Positions 7,913-16,550 of a stretch of 35,434 bases of DNA are shown here, one piece after another. The notes under the pieces were generated by a model. The model was not told the origin of the DNA. It was given only the letters and a program-made list of their open reading frames with translations, and searched no databases. Source of the DNA: Oscillatoria princeps RMCB-10 (GTDB taxonomy: Bacteria; Cyanobacteriota; Cyanobacteriia; Cyanobacteriales; Oscillatoriaceae); contig JAHHHT010000051.1 of NCBI GenBank assembly GCA_019359235.1, positions 1 to 35,434 of the forward strand, given 5' to 3'. The translations under genes and the position numbers were made by a program. The stretch's first letter is position 1. Every line of letters begins with the position of its first letter.

Positions 7913-8084
7913 CGTAGATATCTTCCTCAGGATCGTTCCACTCCTGAAAACCTGTCTCTGCCAATTCCATCATCGTAACGGTTTCCAGTCTTTCTTCAAT
8001 CTCTGCCATCAGTGCGGCGAGTTCCCGCACCGGCAGTTGCAAAATCATCGCTTTGATTTCTTCAACGCTGGGGTGTGATGTCAT
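7899..8084 (-). CDS. Antitoxin partner of the MazF/PemK toxin
   Basis: A 61-residue acidic protein (ATG 8084) with a predicted helical first half (VEEIKAMILQLPVRELAALMAEIEER, split here for description) and an acidic tail (WNDPEEDIYDVES) of the kind that fills a toxin's active groove. No DNA-binding motif is evident, unlike AbrB-type MazE. The role rests on its overlap with the toxin gene and its composition. Confidence 0.75.
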   Translation of the reverse strand: MTSHPSVEEIKAMILQLPVRELAALMAEIEERLETVTMMELAETGFQEWNDPEEDIYDVES

Positions 8085-8203
8085 AAGGGTTATGCTTTGA
8101 GAGCGCTGCGGGCGGGTGCCGGTGTGTCACAGGCGAGACTGCTGCGAAAAGCCGGTGTACTTATATTTTACACCTGGGAAACGAAACCCGCCTAAGAAAG
8201 CGC

Positions 8204-8345
8204 GGCGTGCGCCAACGCGGGTTTATCATGTAAAGAAACCGGCCCCTGCAACACCCGCACCCCCTACCCGCACCCCCACAATTATAATGTAGGGGCGGGT
8301 TTTGCCGAAATATCTTCCACAGAACGCCGGATATAAATAAACCCG
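8204..8345. repeat. Dispersed repeat, copy 2, flanking the toxin-antitoxin pair
   Basis: The diverged second copy of the element at 7304-7455 (shared AACGCGGGTTTA, AATTATAATGTAGG, CCACAGAACGCCGGAT blocks). The region 8085-8383 holds this repeat and no gene I can support. Confidence 0.6.
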
Positions 8346-8444
8346 CCCCCGCCACACCGGCACCCCACAATAACCAACCGACTCTACGGCATCCGCCAAA
8401 TCTTGATGGTTTTGTCCCCACTGCCACTGACTAAAGTCTTGCCA

Positions 8445-8469
8445 ATCTCCTTCGGAGACGCTTCGCTAA
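8445..8469. repeat. Small dispersed repeat inserted in WD40 blade 7
   Basis: A 25-base block (ATCTCCTTCGGAGACG then CTTCGCTAA) replaces a single T of the blade consensus, a net gain of 24 bp that keeps the frame and adds eight residues (VSEASPKEI in place of D). It is related to short CTTCGGAGACGC-type repeats known from cyanobacterial genomes. Confidence 0.75.
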
Positions 8470-8720
8470 CGGGGCTGATTGCCACAGAAGTAACCCCGTC
8501 GGTATGCCCGGTGAGGGTATTTTGCAGCGTGCCGGTTTCCAGATTCCAAATCTTGATGGTATCGTCCCAACTGCCACTTACTAAAGTCTTGCCATCGGGG
8601 CTGATAGCGACAGACTTAACTCCGTCGGTATGCCCGGTAAGGGTATTTTGCAGCGTGCCGGTGTTCAGATTCCAAATTTTGATGGTATGGTCATCACTGC
8701 CACTGACTAAAGTCTTGCCA

Positions 8721-8745
8721 ATCTCCTTCGGAGACGCTTCGCTAA
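8721..8745. repeat. Small dispersed repeat inserted in WD40 blade 5
   Basis: The same 25-base block, at the same position of the blade, as at 8445-8469. Blades 1-4 and 6 lack it. Confidence 0.75.
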
Positions 8746-10588
8746 CGGGGCTGATAGCGACAGAACTAACCCCGCCGGTATGCCCGGTGAGGGTTTTTTG
8801 CAGGGTGCCGGTGTCGGGATTCCAAATCTTGATGGTATTGTCACCACTGCCACTGACTAAAGTCTTGCCATCGGGGCTGATTGCGACATCCCAAACCCAG
8901 TCGGTATGCCCGGTGAGGGTATTTTGCAGGGTGCCGGTGTCGGGATTCCAAATCTTGATGGTATTGTCACCACTGCCACTGACTAAAGTCTTGCCATCGG
9001 GGCTGATGGCGACATCTCAAACCCAGTCGTTATGCCCGGTGAGGGTATTTTGCAGGGTGCCGGTGTCCAGATTCCAAATCTTGATGGTAGCGTCACTACT
9101 GCCACTGACTAAAGTCTTGCCATCGGGGCTGATGGCGACAGACATAAACACCTCGGTATGCCCAGTGAGGGTTTTTTGCAGGGTGCCGGTGTCGAGATTC
9201 CAAATTTTGATGGTTTTGTCAACACTGCCACTGACTAAAGTCTTGCCATCGGGGCTGATGGCGACAGAAGTAACTCGGTAGGTATGCCCGGTGAGGGTTT
9301 TATTTAAAAAGAATGGGCTGTAAATCAGACCTATTGGATTTGACGGAAAGATTCCATAGCGAACTAGCACATAGATTTGAGATCCTGCCAATCCCAACAG
9401 CAGGATAGCACCGGCTGCCATCCAGGGATTTTTATGCAGCTGAGAAACTCTGGAAATCAGCCCTATTAAATTTAACGGAAAGGCACCGGCTGCCCCCCGG
9501 AGATTTACAGTCGGTTGAGAAACTACCTTAGGCGGCGATGGCGGTGGCGGCGGTGACGTCCGTTTTGGCTGTCGCGGCGGCGGTGGCGGCGGTGTCAGTT
9601 GCGGTTTGCGCTGCAAATCCCTCAGCACCTCAGCAGCAGATTGATAGCGCTGCAGTCGCTCTTTTTGCAACAGCTTATCCAGAACCCCCTGCAATTCCAG
9701 ACTCACAGATTGCCGCAAATGCTGCCGCCAATTACCCACCCACTCATAGCCCTTATTCAGAAACAGGTTATAGGGGTTAGCTTGAGTGAGCAACTGAAAG
9801 CAAGTCACGCCCAAACTAAATAAATCGCTCTCCGGATACGCCTCACCGGCATCCATTTGCTCAAACGGCGCATATCCCAGGGTGCCAATTTGCGTTCCCC
9901 TCACCGAGAGGGTTGCCGCTAACTGCTTCGATGCCCCGAAATCAATCAGCACGAATTGACTTTGCCCCCCTTTCCCTTGAGGGTAAAGAGGCGTCTGGTT
10001 CGGGTGCGCGGTGCGGCACATAATATTCGGCGGTTTGATATCTCGGTGAATGATATCGCGCTCGTGGATAAACTGCAACACCGGCAGCAATTGCAGCAAC
10101 AAATCTCTCACCTGACTCTCACTCCACACCCCCTGCTGCAACTTATCCAAAGTCTGCCCCTCAATAAACTGCTGCACGAGATACTTCCGTCTTGCTCAAA
10201 ATAAGCGTATAATGTAGGAATCTGCGGGTGTTCTCCCAGCTGTTGCAGCCGCCGTGCCTCTTGCTCAAATAACTCCGTTGCCTTCCGCAGGGCGGCGGTG
10301 CCTTGCGTTTTCGGCGCTAGCTGCTTGATGACGCAGCGCTCATTGAGTTTATCTATATCTTCTGCGAGATAGGTTCTGCCAAACCCCCCCTCATTTGAAA
10401 GCAGCTGGATGGGGCGATAGTGAGTTCTCAGCAGCACCAGTGGCGTGCGGCAATTCTGGCAGAATTTTGCCCCGTCGGGGTTGTGCGGATTCTGGCAGTC
10501 GGGGTTCAGGCAGCAGTGCATAATGAGGCATAAGGGCAGATGTTGCTTTTTATGATAAGTGATGAGTGGTAACGCCGGTACTGCCGGT

Positions 10589-10912
10589 GGGGCTAAAGCC
10601 CAACTGCGAACTTTTGGGCTGAAGCCCAATTACAAACTTTTGGGCTGAAGCCCAACTGCGAACTTTGGGCTAAAGCCCAACTGCGAACTTTGGGCTAAAG
10701 CCCAACTGCGAACTTTTGGGCTGAAGCCCAACTACAAACTCAGGACTTACGCAAAGTCTCTATCTGTAGGGTGGGTTAGCGCTAGCGTAACCCACCACGC
10801 ACCACATGAAGTGTCGCTGCGTAAGTCCTGAAACTTTTGGGCTAAAGCCCAACTACAAACAATTGGGCTAAAGCCCAACTACAAACTTTGGGCTGAAGCC
10901 CAACTACAAACG
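10589..10912. repeat. Array of GGGCTRAAGCCC palindromes
   Basis: Nine copies of a unit of about 25 bp made of TTTGGGCTRAAGCCCAA plus a spacer CTRCRAAC; six precede and three follow the MITE at 10740-10831. R is A or G, so the palindrome keeps either an A-T or a G-T centre. A single copy, GGGCTTTAGCCC, is also found near 35065. Confidence 0.85.
10740..10831. mobile_element. 92-bp MITE with perfect 14-bp ends and AAC target duplication
   Basis: TCAGGACTTACGCA at 10740-10753 and its exact reverse complement TGCGTAAGTCCTGA at 10818-10831 bound a 92-bp element. AAC flanks it on both sides (10737-10739 and 10832-10834), and removing the element plus one AAC restores the array unit. Inside lies a near-perfect palindrome around GGTGGGTTAGCGCTAGCG. 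It carries no gene; a transposase acting in trans is implied. Confidence 0.85.
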
Positions 10913-10988
10913 GTAAATGAACCCGCCCTCACCTCACCGGCACACATAATGGGGTGAACTCGCACCCGGAACTCACCGCTACAAAAGG

Positions 10989-11052
10989 GGGTGCGTTCCG
11001 CTTTATCGGTTCCCGCACACAAATAAGAGGTGCGTTCAGGCGGAACGCACCC
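10989..11052. repeat. GGGTGCGTTCC inverted repeat, second copy
   Basis: GGGTGCGTTCCGC at 10989-11001 and GCGGAACGCACCC at 11040-11052, the same arms as at 2625-2687. A GC-rich palindrome CCTCCCCGC-TA-GCGGGGAGG follows near 11073-11092. The span 10522-11121 holds only these repeats. Confidence 0.75.
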
Positions 11053-11121
11053 TACAGCTACTCTTACTCCCCCTCCCCGCTAGCGGGGAGGGGGTTGGGG
11101 GGTGGGGTTCTAACGCCGCTA

Positions 11122-13197
11122 TCAGTGTTTGCCGCTATTCCCCCCATTGCTACCGCCGCCGGTGGTGGCGATCACCCGCTTCGCCTGCGGTTCCGGCACT
11201 TCTTGCAAATGGTCGAACTTCCAATTGAAGTACCCCACCCCCAGTGTCAGGGAGCGCAATTCCACAATTAAGTCCTGCATCTCCGCTTGCGGCAAATAGG
11301 CGGAAACTTTGTCCCAGCCTTTCCATTCAGCCATCCCCTCATAGCCAAGAATTTGGCCGCGACGCCCGCTAATCAGCTGCATCATCTTTGAGGTAAAGTC
11401 GCTGGGCGCACAAATCTCCACGGAGGCAATCGGTTCGAGCAGGGTTGGCTCGCACTTGGCCATCCCTTCCTGCATCGCCAGACGCGCCGCCTGCTTGAAC
11501 GCCTGTTCCGAACTGTCTACCGTGTGGTAAGATCCGTTGGTCAGCGTCACCGCCACGTCCACTACCGGGAATCCCAGCGGGCCGCGATCCAGATACTCCC
11601 GCACGCCCATTTCTACGCCGGGGATGTACTGCCGGGGGATCACGCCACCGACAATTTTCTCGCTGAAGTTAAAGCCTTCGCCGCGAGCTTGGGGTGTGAT
11701 GTCCAGATAGACATCCCCAAACTGCCCGTGCCCGCCGCTTTGGTGCTTGTAGCGCCCGTGCACCGCTGTCACCGGCTTGCGGATGGTTTCTTTGTAGGGC
11801 ACTTGGGGCAAGTGTGTCACCATCGGCAGGTTATACTTGCGGCGCAGCCGGTCGAGGGCCACCTTCAGGTGAATCTCGCCCTGACCCCAGAGGATGATTT
11901 CGTGGGTGTCGCCGTGCTGCTCCCACGCCAGGGCGGGGTCTTCTTCCATCAGTTTGGCCAGAGCGCCGGTGATTTTCACTTCATCGTTGCGCTTTTCTGG
12001 GGTAATCGCCAGAGCGAACACCGGCGGGATCAGCTCCGCTTCGGGCAATTCTTTGGACGCTTGGCTGCCGGTCAGGGTGTCGCCGGTTTTAATCCCTTCC
12101 ATGCGCCCCAGGGCGACAATTTCACCGGCACCTGCAGTCTGCACGCCCTGCTTTTGCTGGCCGGTCAGCCGGTACACGCCGCCAGCCCGCACGCCATTGA
12201 GCACCATGCCGTCCGTCACCTGGCCCTGCCAAACCCGCACCAGCGAGAGTTTCCCGCCTTCTGGGGTGTAATAGGTCTTCAGCACTTGGGCGAGAGGCTC
12301 TTGAGCGTGCAGGACAATGCCCCGGCGCTTTGCCGTGCTCTCCGGTGCCGGCGCTTCCCGCGCCAGAGCGTCCAGCAGGGGGCGCACGCCGTAATCTTGC
12401 TCGGCGACGCCAATAAACACCGGCACCACCAAGTCCGCCCCCAAATCCTTTTTCAGGTCTTCGACAATCTCTTCTTCCGGCGGATTAATTTCCTCTAGCA
12501 GTTCTTCCAGCAGGTGGTCGTCAAAATTGGCCAGCTCTTCCAGCATTTCCGCCCGCGCCGCGTGTTCCTGCTCTTTGAGCGATTCTGGCATCGGCACGGG
12601 ATCTGCCGGTGCGCCCGGATGGTAGTGATACGCTTGTTCGGTTATCAGGTCGATAAAGCCAACCAGCTGTTCGCCTTTGCCAATCGGGAACTGCTGCGGG
12701 ACGATGGGCCGGCCCGACACGGACTTGAGGGCGTGCAGCACTTCCATAAAGTTAGTCCCGCAGCGCGTCTCGTCCGTGCACAGCCGCTCCATTTTGTTGA
12801 TGAAGACGAGGTGGGGGATTTCCCAGTCGTCGAGGAATTTGAATAAGGGAGCCAGGGTGAGGACGCGGGCGCTGTCGGGCTCGCAGACGATAACCGCCGC
12901 ATCCACGCCTACGAGGGCGCTGTAGGTTTCTTGAGCGAATTCTACCGAGCCGGGGCAGTCCACAAATGTGAAGCGAATGTCGCCGTACTCGGTGCTGGCG
13001 GTGGACACCTCCACGCTCATTTTCCGCTCCCGAGCCTCAGCTGAACTGTCTCCTACGGTGTTGCCCTCTTTGATGCTGCCTTTGCGGGAAATCGCGCCGG
13101 TGACGTACAGCAAGCTTTCCAGCAAGGTGGTTTTACCGCTTAAATACGGGCCAACAAGTGCGACGTTACGCAGGCCCGACACTACTTTTTGGGTCAT
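11122..13197 (-). CDS. Elongation factor G-like GTPase (non-canonical EF-G)
   Basis: A 691-residue translation-factor GTPase with full EF-G architecture: GTPase domain with P-loop GPYLSGKT (residues 16-23), DCPG (80-83) and NKME (134-137), then domain II, III, IV and V, the last two recognisable from HGRYKHQSGGHGQFGDV and the SGRRGQILGY-type loop. Canonical EF-G has DTPGHVDF; here it reads DCPGSVEF, so Ser84 stands where the catalytic His is expected, and the G2 loop has no clear RGITI. It is therefore probably one of the EF-G paralogues with altered GTPase behaviour rather than the housekeeping FusA. The gene stands alone, not in the rpsL-rpsG-fusA-tuf context. Confidence 0.9.
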   Translation of the reverse strand: MTQKVVSGLRNVALVGPYLSGKTTLLESLLYVTGAISRKGSIKEGNTVGDSSAEARERKMSVEVSTASTEYGDIRFTFVDCPGSVEFAQETYSALVGVDAAVIVCEPDSARVLTLAPLFKFLDDWEIPHLVFINKMERLCTDETRCGTNFMEVLHALKSVSGRPIVPQQFPIGKGEQLVGFIDLITEQAYHYHPGAPADPVPMPESLKEQEHAARAEMLEELANFDDHLLEELLEEINPPEEEIVEDLKKDLGADLVVPVFIGVAEQDYGVRPLLDALAREAPAPESTAKRRGIVLHAQEPLAQVLKTYYTPEGGKLSLVRVWQGQVTDGMVLNGVRAGGVYRLTGQQKQGVQTAGAGEIVALGRMEGIKTGDTLTGSQASKELPEAELIPPVFALAITPEKRNDEVKITGALAKLMEEDPALAWEQHGDTHEIILWGQGEIHLKVALDRLRRKYNLPMVTHLPQVPYKETIRKPVTAVHGRYKHQSGGHGQFGDVYLDITPQARGEGFNFSEKIVGGVIPRQYIPGVEMGVREYLDRGPLGFPVVDVAVTLTNGSYHTVDSSEQAFKQAARLAMQEGMAKCEPTLLEPIASVEICAPSDFTSKMMQLISGRRGQILGYEGMAEWKGWDKVSAYLPQAEMQDLIVELRSLTLGVGYFNWKFDHLQEVPEPQAKRVIATTGGGSNGGNSGKH

Positions 13198-13753
13198 AGT
13201 TCCCCCGAAAATCCATACAGTTCAAGAGGTTTGATAAAATCAGCGCCTAGCGGTTTCCGCTACAATTTTTTGAGATCAACAAGCCTGAAAATTCCGTCGG
13301 CTTCAGATATGGGCGCGTGCCGGTAAACTGTCCGGGCTGGCGGTTGGGCTGGGGGCTGGGTGTGGGGCGGCACCTGTCGGGTGTCAAGCTCCCCGCTCCC
13401 CGCTCCCCGCTCCGCACGGAGCTTTAGACAAATTTACTGCTGGGAGCTTTACTATTGCTCTATGTTTTTGAGATTACCTCATTCTTGCGTCACTGAAATC
13501 AAAATTGCAGTTTATTTTAACCTTTTTTTTATGAAATATTAAGCTTAATAAATTGTTGCGAAGTATTGCTAACTTTTGTAATGAATCTGAGTCCGGGGGT
13601 GGCAAAAACTGCCGGTGTGGCGCTCTGTGCGGGGGGGCTGGCGGGCTGTCCCGCCCTGGGGAAGAGGCCGGCAGTCTTAACATTTCTGCAAATAAGAGTT
13701 AAAAAAAATTAATATAACGCAAGAGCGCCCGGAGGCGGGTGAGAGGAGGGAGG
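13198..13753. other. Gene-free interval with short tandem repeats
   Basis: Holds CTCCCCG units at about 13389-13412, a G/C-rich run and an AT-rich stretch (13500-13570). It lies between two divergent genes and must contain both promoters, but I cannot assign them with confidence. Confidence 0.5.
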
Positions 13754-14668
13754 ATGGAATTGCGAGTCAAACACCGGCGGGGGAAGGGACTCAAGAGCTT
13801 CCTGCAAGGGGTGGCGCTGGGGGTGGTGCTGCTGTGTGGCGGGGTGCCGGTGGCCCTAGGACAGTCGAGTGGCCCGACCGCAGAGGATTTGGTGGCTCAG
13901 GGGCTGCAGCTGGTGGTGCGGGGGAAAATAGCAGAGGCGACAGAAGCTTTCCGCCAAGCCACTCAGCTCGAGCCGGGGCTGGCACCGGCCCACTACAACC
14001 TGGGGCTGGCGCTGCGCCAGCAGGGGCAGTTGCAAGCCGCTGCTGATGCCTTTTACCAGGCGACGCAAGCCGATCCCCGCTTCGCCCTGGCATACGCGAA
14101 TTTAGGGGCGGCGCTGCTGGAGGGGAATAACCTGGCGCAGGCGGGGGATTACTTGCAGCGGGCGACAGAACTCGATCCCCAGATGGGTTTGGCTCATTAC
14201 AACCTCGGTTTGGTGCTGGCGCTGCGGGGATCGCTGGAGGAAGCGATCGCCTCCTACAAGCGGGCGATCGAGTGCAGCCCCAAAGCCCCAGAGCCGGCGT
14301 ACCATCTGGGGCTAGCCTACCTGCAGCAGGGGAAATTCGACAAAGCCAAAGATGCCTTCCGCAAAGCGATTCAAATCACCCCGAATTACCCGGAAGCCCA
14401 CTACAATCTGGGTTCCATCCTCTTGACGGAGGGAAAGCTCGAAGACGCCCTCAAATCCTTCCGCCGCGCCTCGCAGGCTAATCCCAACTACGCTAACGCC
14501 TACTACGGCGCAGGGATCGTGTTTTTGCGTCAAGGTCGCTTCAGTGAGGCGCAACAAGTCCTGAAATATGCTAAAGACCTCTACACCGCTCAGGGCAACT
14601 CCCAGTGGGCTGCCAGTGCCGACCGGCTGCTCCAACGCGCTGGAAATCCCAGCACCCCACCGGAGTGA
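13754..14668 (+). CDS. Exported TPR-repeat protein
   Basis: A 304-residue protein. ATG 13754 follows the ribosome site GGAGGGAGG at 13744-13752 and begins MELRVKHRRGKGLKSF, a basic n-region leading into a hydrophobic core and VALGQSS, a plausible signal-peptidase I site near residue 37. About seven TPRs run from residue 48 to 285 (repeated AHYNLGLALRQQGQ, AYANLGAALLEG, AHYNLGLVLALRG and similar), making an extended protein-binding superhelix. No catalytic domain is seen. It probably acts in the periplasm or lumen as a scaffold; its partner is unknown. A GTG at 13739 is a poorer alternative start. Contains a HIP1 site. Confidence 0.9.
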   Translation: MELRVKHRRGKGLKSFLQGVALGVVLLCGGVPVALGQSSGPTAEDLVAQGLQLVVRGKIAEATEAFRQATQLEPGLAPAHYNLGLALRQQGQLQAAADAFYQATQADPRFALAYANLGAALLEGNNLAQAGDYLQRATELDPQMGLAHYNLGLVLALRGSLEEAIASYKRAIECSPKAPEPAYHLGLAYLQQGKFDKAKDAFRKAIQITPNYPEAHYNLGSILLTEGKLEDALKSFRRASQANPNYANAYYGAGIVFLRQGRFSEAQQVLKYAKDLYTAQGNSQWAASADRLLQRAGNPSTPPE

Positions 14669-15872
14669 CACGCCGGCTCATTATATATAATCCGCTTAAT
14701 TACATTGCATAAAACCACCTGCGCCAGCAAAGCGCGGATATGGCGGCATCACGTATAAACAGGCATTAATTCAGCTGTTTGTGCGTGGGGCAATCTGTGG
14801 CGCAACTCCCACCCGTAACTATAATAAAGACCAATAAAACGGATATTCTGCTTTTTTACTGCCCGCAACAGATTTTTACCAATTTTAGGAACTTGGCATC
14901 TAGATTTTTCAGAGCATTTCTGTACAATGAAAGAGGTAGGTAGTTAGTGATTTACGTCACAGGCATGCTGTTACCTATCTGCCGCCGCACGCCTGAGGGC
15001 AGACGGGGGGGCTTGTCAATCAACCCTCACGTCGTTCGCCCAAAGTTAAACAGTTTTACCCCATCAAGGGCTACTTTGTCAAGTGTATGACACCTTTAAG
15101 TGCGAGGCCAGCTTGAAGCTACTGCTGTTCAGTATCAAACCGGCATATCGAGGAACTGACGCCTTTTGGCGCAAAGCTTTACCCAGGGGTAGCGCGGCTT
15201 CCCTGAGGGCAGCCGGTGTTCCCAGCCCGAAAAGCCCAGACCACCTAGCTCGGGCAGTCAGGGCAAAGCATTTGTGCGGAAAGTCAAGGGATGAGTGCCG
15301 CAAGCTTTCGGCACCAGTGCGGAAAGCAATTATATCATGTCCGCTGCCATCGCTGTTGTCTGATAGGGGCGGGTTCATTAAGAATCTTTGCTTGCCGCAG
15401 ATATCTGGGGTGAACCCGCCCCTACAATGGATTTATAGATCCAAAATTGGTGCGCCCGGTGGTGATATCACTCCCGCAAGGGAAGCGCTGCAGCGGTTGC
15501 TTTGGCGGGCGGCTTTGCGGCATCTAGAAACAGGCAATCGTTTTGACTGGCATTCGGCGTCGCTTAAGTCCGGCACCCCCGATCTCCCCCAAGGTGTTGC
15601 GGGTAGGGTGGGCGAGCCCTCCGGGAAGGCTGACTGGTTTATCTGGCGGCTGAAAGTACCCTGACCGAACCCCAGCCTACTGATGAGAGCGCAAGGGAAG
15701 CTCGTGCGTTGAATTCAGCTAACAACTCAGAGCGGCGGTGCTTGCGAAGGCTTGACCTTTCCAGCAGCAGCCAGCTCGATGCCAGTAACAGACAGCCTCA
15801 CCGGCCAGAATTTTGTGGATGTGAATTATAAATATCGAAACAGAGATTGCGATCCCTGGTGAGCGCAACGAG
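14669..15872. other. About 1.2 kb without a supportable gene; possible structured transcript
   Basis: Open frames on both strands (15083-15664 plus, 15079-15378 minus) lack ribosome sites and any family resemblance. Visible structure: a possible -10 TACAAT at 14923-14928; a TAGGTA/TACCTA pairing around 14937-14976; an ACGCC-TTTT-GGCGC hairpin near 15159; a GTGCCG/CGGCAC hairpin at 15295-15314; and a 13-bp inverted repeat at 15365-15423. These could belong to a leader or noncoding RNA upstream of the anti-sigma gene, or to remains of mobile DNA. No known RNA family is recognised. Confidence 0.4.
15365..15423. repeat. AGGGGCGGGTTCA inverted repeat
   Basis: AGGGGCGGGTTCA at 15365-15377 and TGAACCCGCCCCT at 15411-15423, perfect 13-bp arms around 33 bp: a MITE-like palindrome. 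Confidence 0.7.
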
Positions 15873-15902
15873 TTGTTGACTGACTCAAGGCAAGAGTGCA
15901 AC

Positions 15903-16430
15903 GTGTCCACTCAATTATCTTCAGGGGCATTGCACAGCAAACTTAAGTCTATCCACGTTAAAGCTGCGGGGTTTTTTCCAGTGATTGCCATATCTCTTCG
16001 TCCCCAGGAACGTACCTTGGGCACTATTAGCTTTGCCTCTACTCTTTACCTGTGCCCGATTCTGGATCTGCTGCTAGCAGAGATTCCGCCTCAGTGGCGG
16101 GCAGAACTCCGGCTAGGACTCCAAGAAGCGCTAGTGAACGCTGCTAAGCACGGAAATAAGCTCGATCCCAGCAAAACTGTAGTCGTTCGTTTCTCTGCGA
16201 TCGGGGATGAATACTGGTGGGCGATCACAGACCAGGGTTCTGGCTTTACCCCTCCCTTGCGCTGCAACTCTGACTACAGCGAGCAACTCCCCTGCGAGGA
16301 TGGAGAGTGCGGGCGCGGGTTATTTATCCTCTATCAAATTTTCGATCAAGTCCACTGGGACAACCAGGGCACAGAGCTAAGACTCTGCAAAAATGTCAGC
16401 AGTCGTTCGAGGCTACCTCTTCTTTGTTAA
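15903..16430 (+). CDS. Anti-sigma regulatory factor, RsbW-like Ser/Thr kinase
   Basis: About 175 residues with a GHKL ATPase fold of the HATPase_c_2 type: N-box EALVNAAKHGN, G1 box DQGSGF, G2 box GRGLFI. Such proteins bind and inhibit a sigma factor or phosphorylate an anti-anti-sigma partner (partner switching). No partner gene is adjacent. The start is unclear: GTG 15903 gives VSTQLSS, while TTG 15873 adds ten residues; neither has a strong ribosome site. The protein ends shortly after the last strand with a basic/serine tail (NVSSRSRLPLLC). A long gene-free stretch lies upstream. Confidence 0.85.
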   Translation: MSTQLSSGALHSKLKSIHVKAAGFFPVIAISLRPQERTLGTISFASTLYLCPILDLLLAEIPPQWRAELRLGLQEALVNAAKHGNKLDPSKTVVVRFSAIGDEYWWAITDQGSGFTPPLRCNSDYSEQLPCEDGECGRGLFILYQIFDQVHWDNQGTELRLCKNVSSRSRLPLLC

Positions 16431-16442
16431 ACAGCCCGAACA

Positions 16443-16474
16443 GATTTTAGATATTAGATTTTAGATTTTAGATT
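16443..16474. repeat. Heptanucleotide repeat (GATTTTA)n
   Basis: Four to five imperfect GATTTTA units, an STRR between the anti-sigma gene and the next convergent gene. Confidence 0.75.
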
Positions 16475-16550
16475 GGCGATCCCCCTGCCGTTTTCCCCGC
16501 TGCTCGGGGGAAGCGACGGGAGGAACCAAAAGCCAATTACAATATCGTCT

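Larger units (their letters stand above)
8384..10521 (-). pseudogene. Ser/Thr protein kinase with WD40 propeller, broken by a frameshift and a stop
   Basis: Reconstructed as about 710 codons. ATG 10521 begins a four-cysteine zinc ribbon (CxxxxC about residues 4-9, then FCQNC), followed by a kinase domain: GGFGRTYLAED glycine loop, CVIKQL lysine, HRDIKPPNIM catalytic loop, DFGASK. Then come a Pro-rich linker, one membrane segment (WMAAGAILLLGLAGSQIYVL), and seven WD40 blades ending at a TAG at 8384-8386. Two lesions: one base is missing near 10188 (GGAAGTATCTCGTG where frame needs one more A), and in blade 3 a TGG has become TGA at 9017-9019 (neighbouring blade has DWVWDVAIS). Kinase motifs are otherwise intact, so decay is recent, or these are sequencing errors. 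Confidence 0.85.

Noticed and set aside
8403-9281. Long plus-strand open frame opposite the WD40 blades
   Set aside because: It is the mirror of the repeated WD40 codons, with no ribosome site; the minus strand carries the recognisable domains.
11524-12498. 324-codon plus-strand frame inside the EF-G-like gene
   Set aside because: Antisense shadow; EF-G motifs are on the minus strand.
15083-15664. 193-codon plus-strand frame
   Set aside because: No ribosome site, spans a perfect inverted repeat and has no family resemblance.
15680-15710. CTGATGAG resembling a hammerhead ribozyme core
   Set aside because: A GAGC/GCTC stem is possible, but the required GAAA does not follow it and the other stems do not form.
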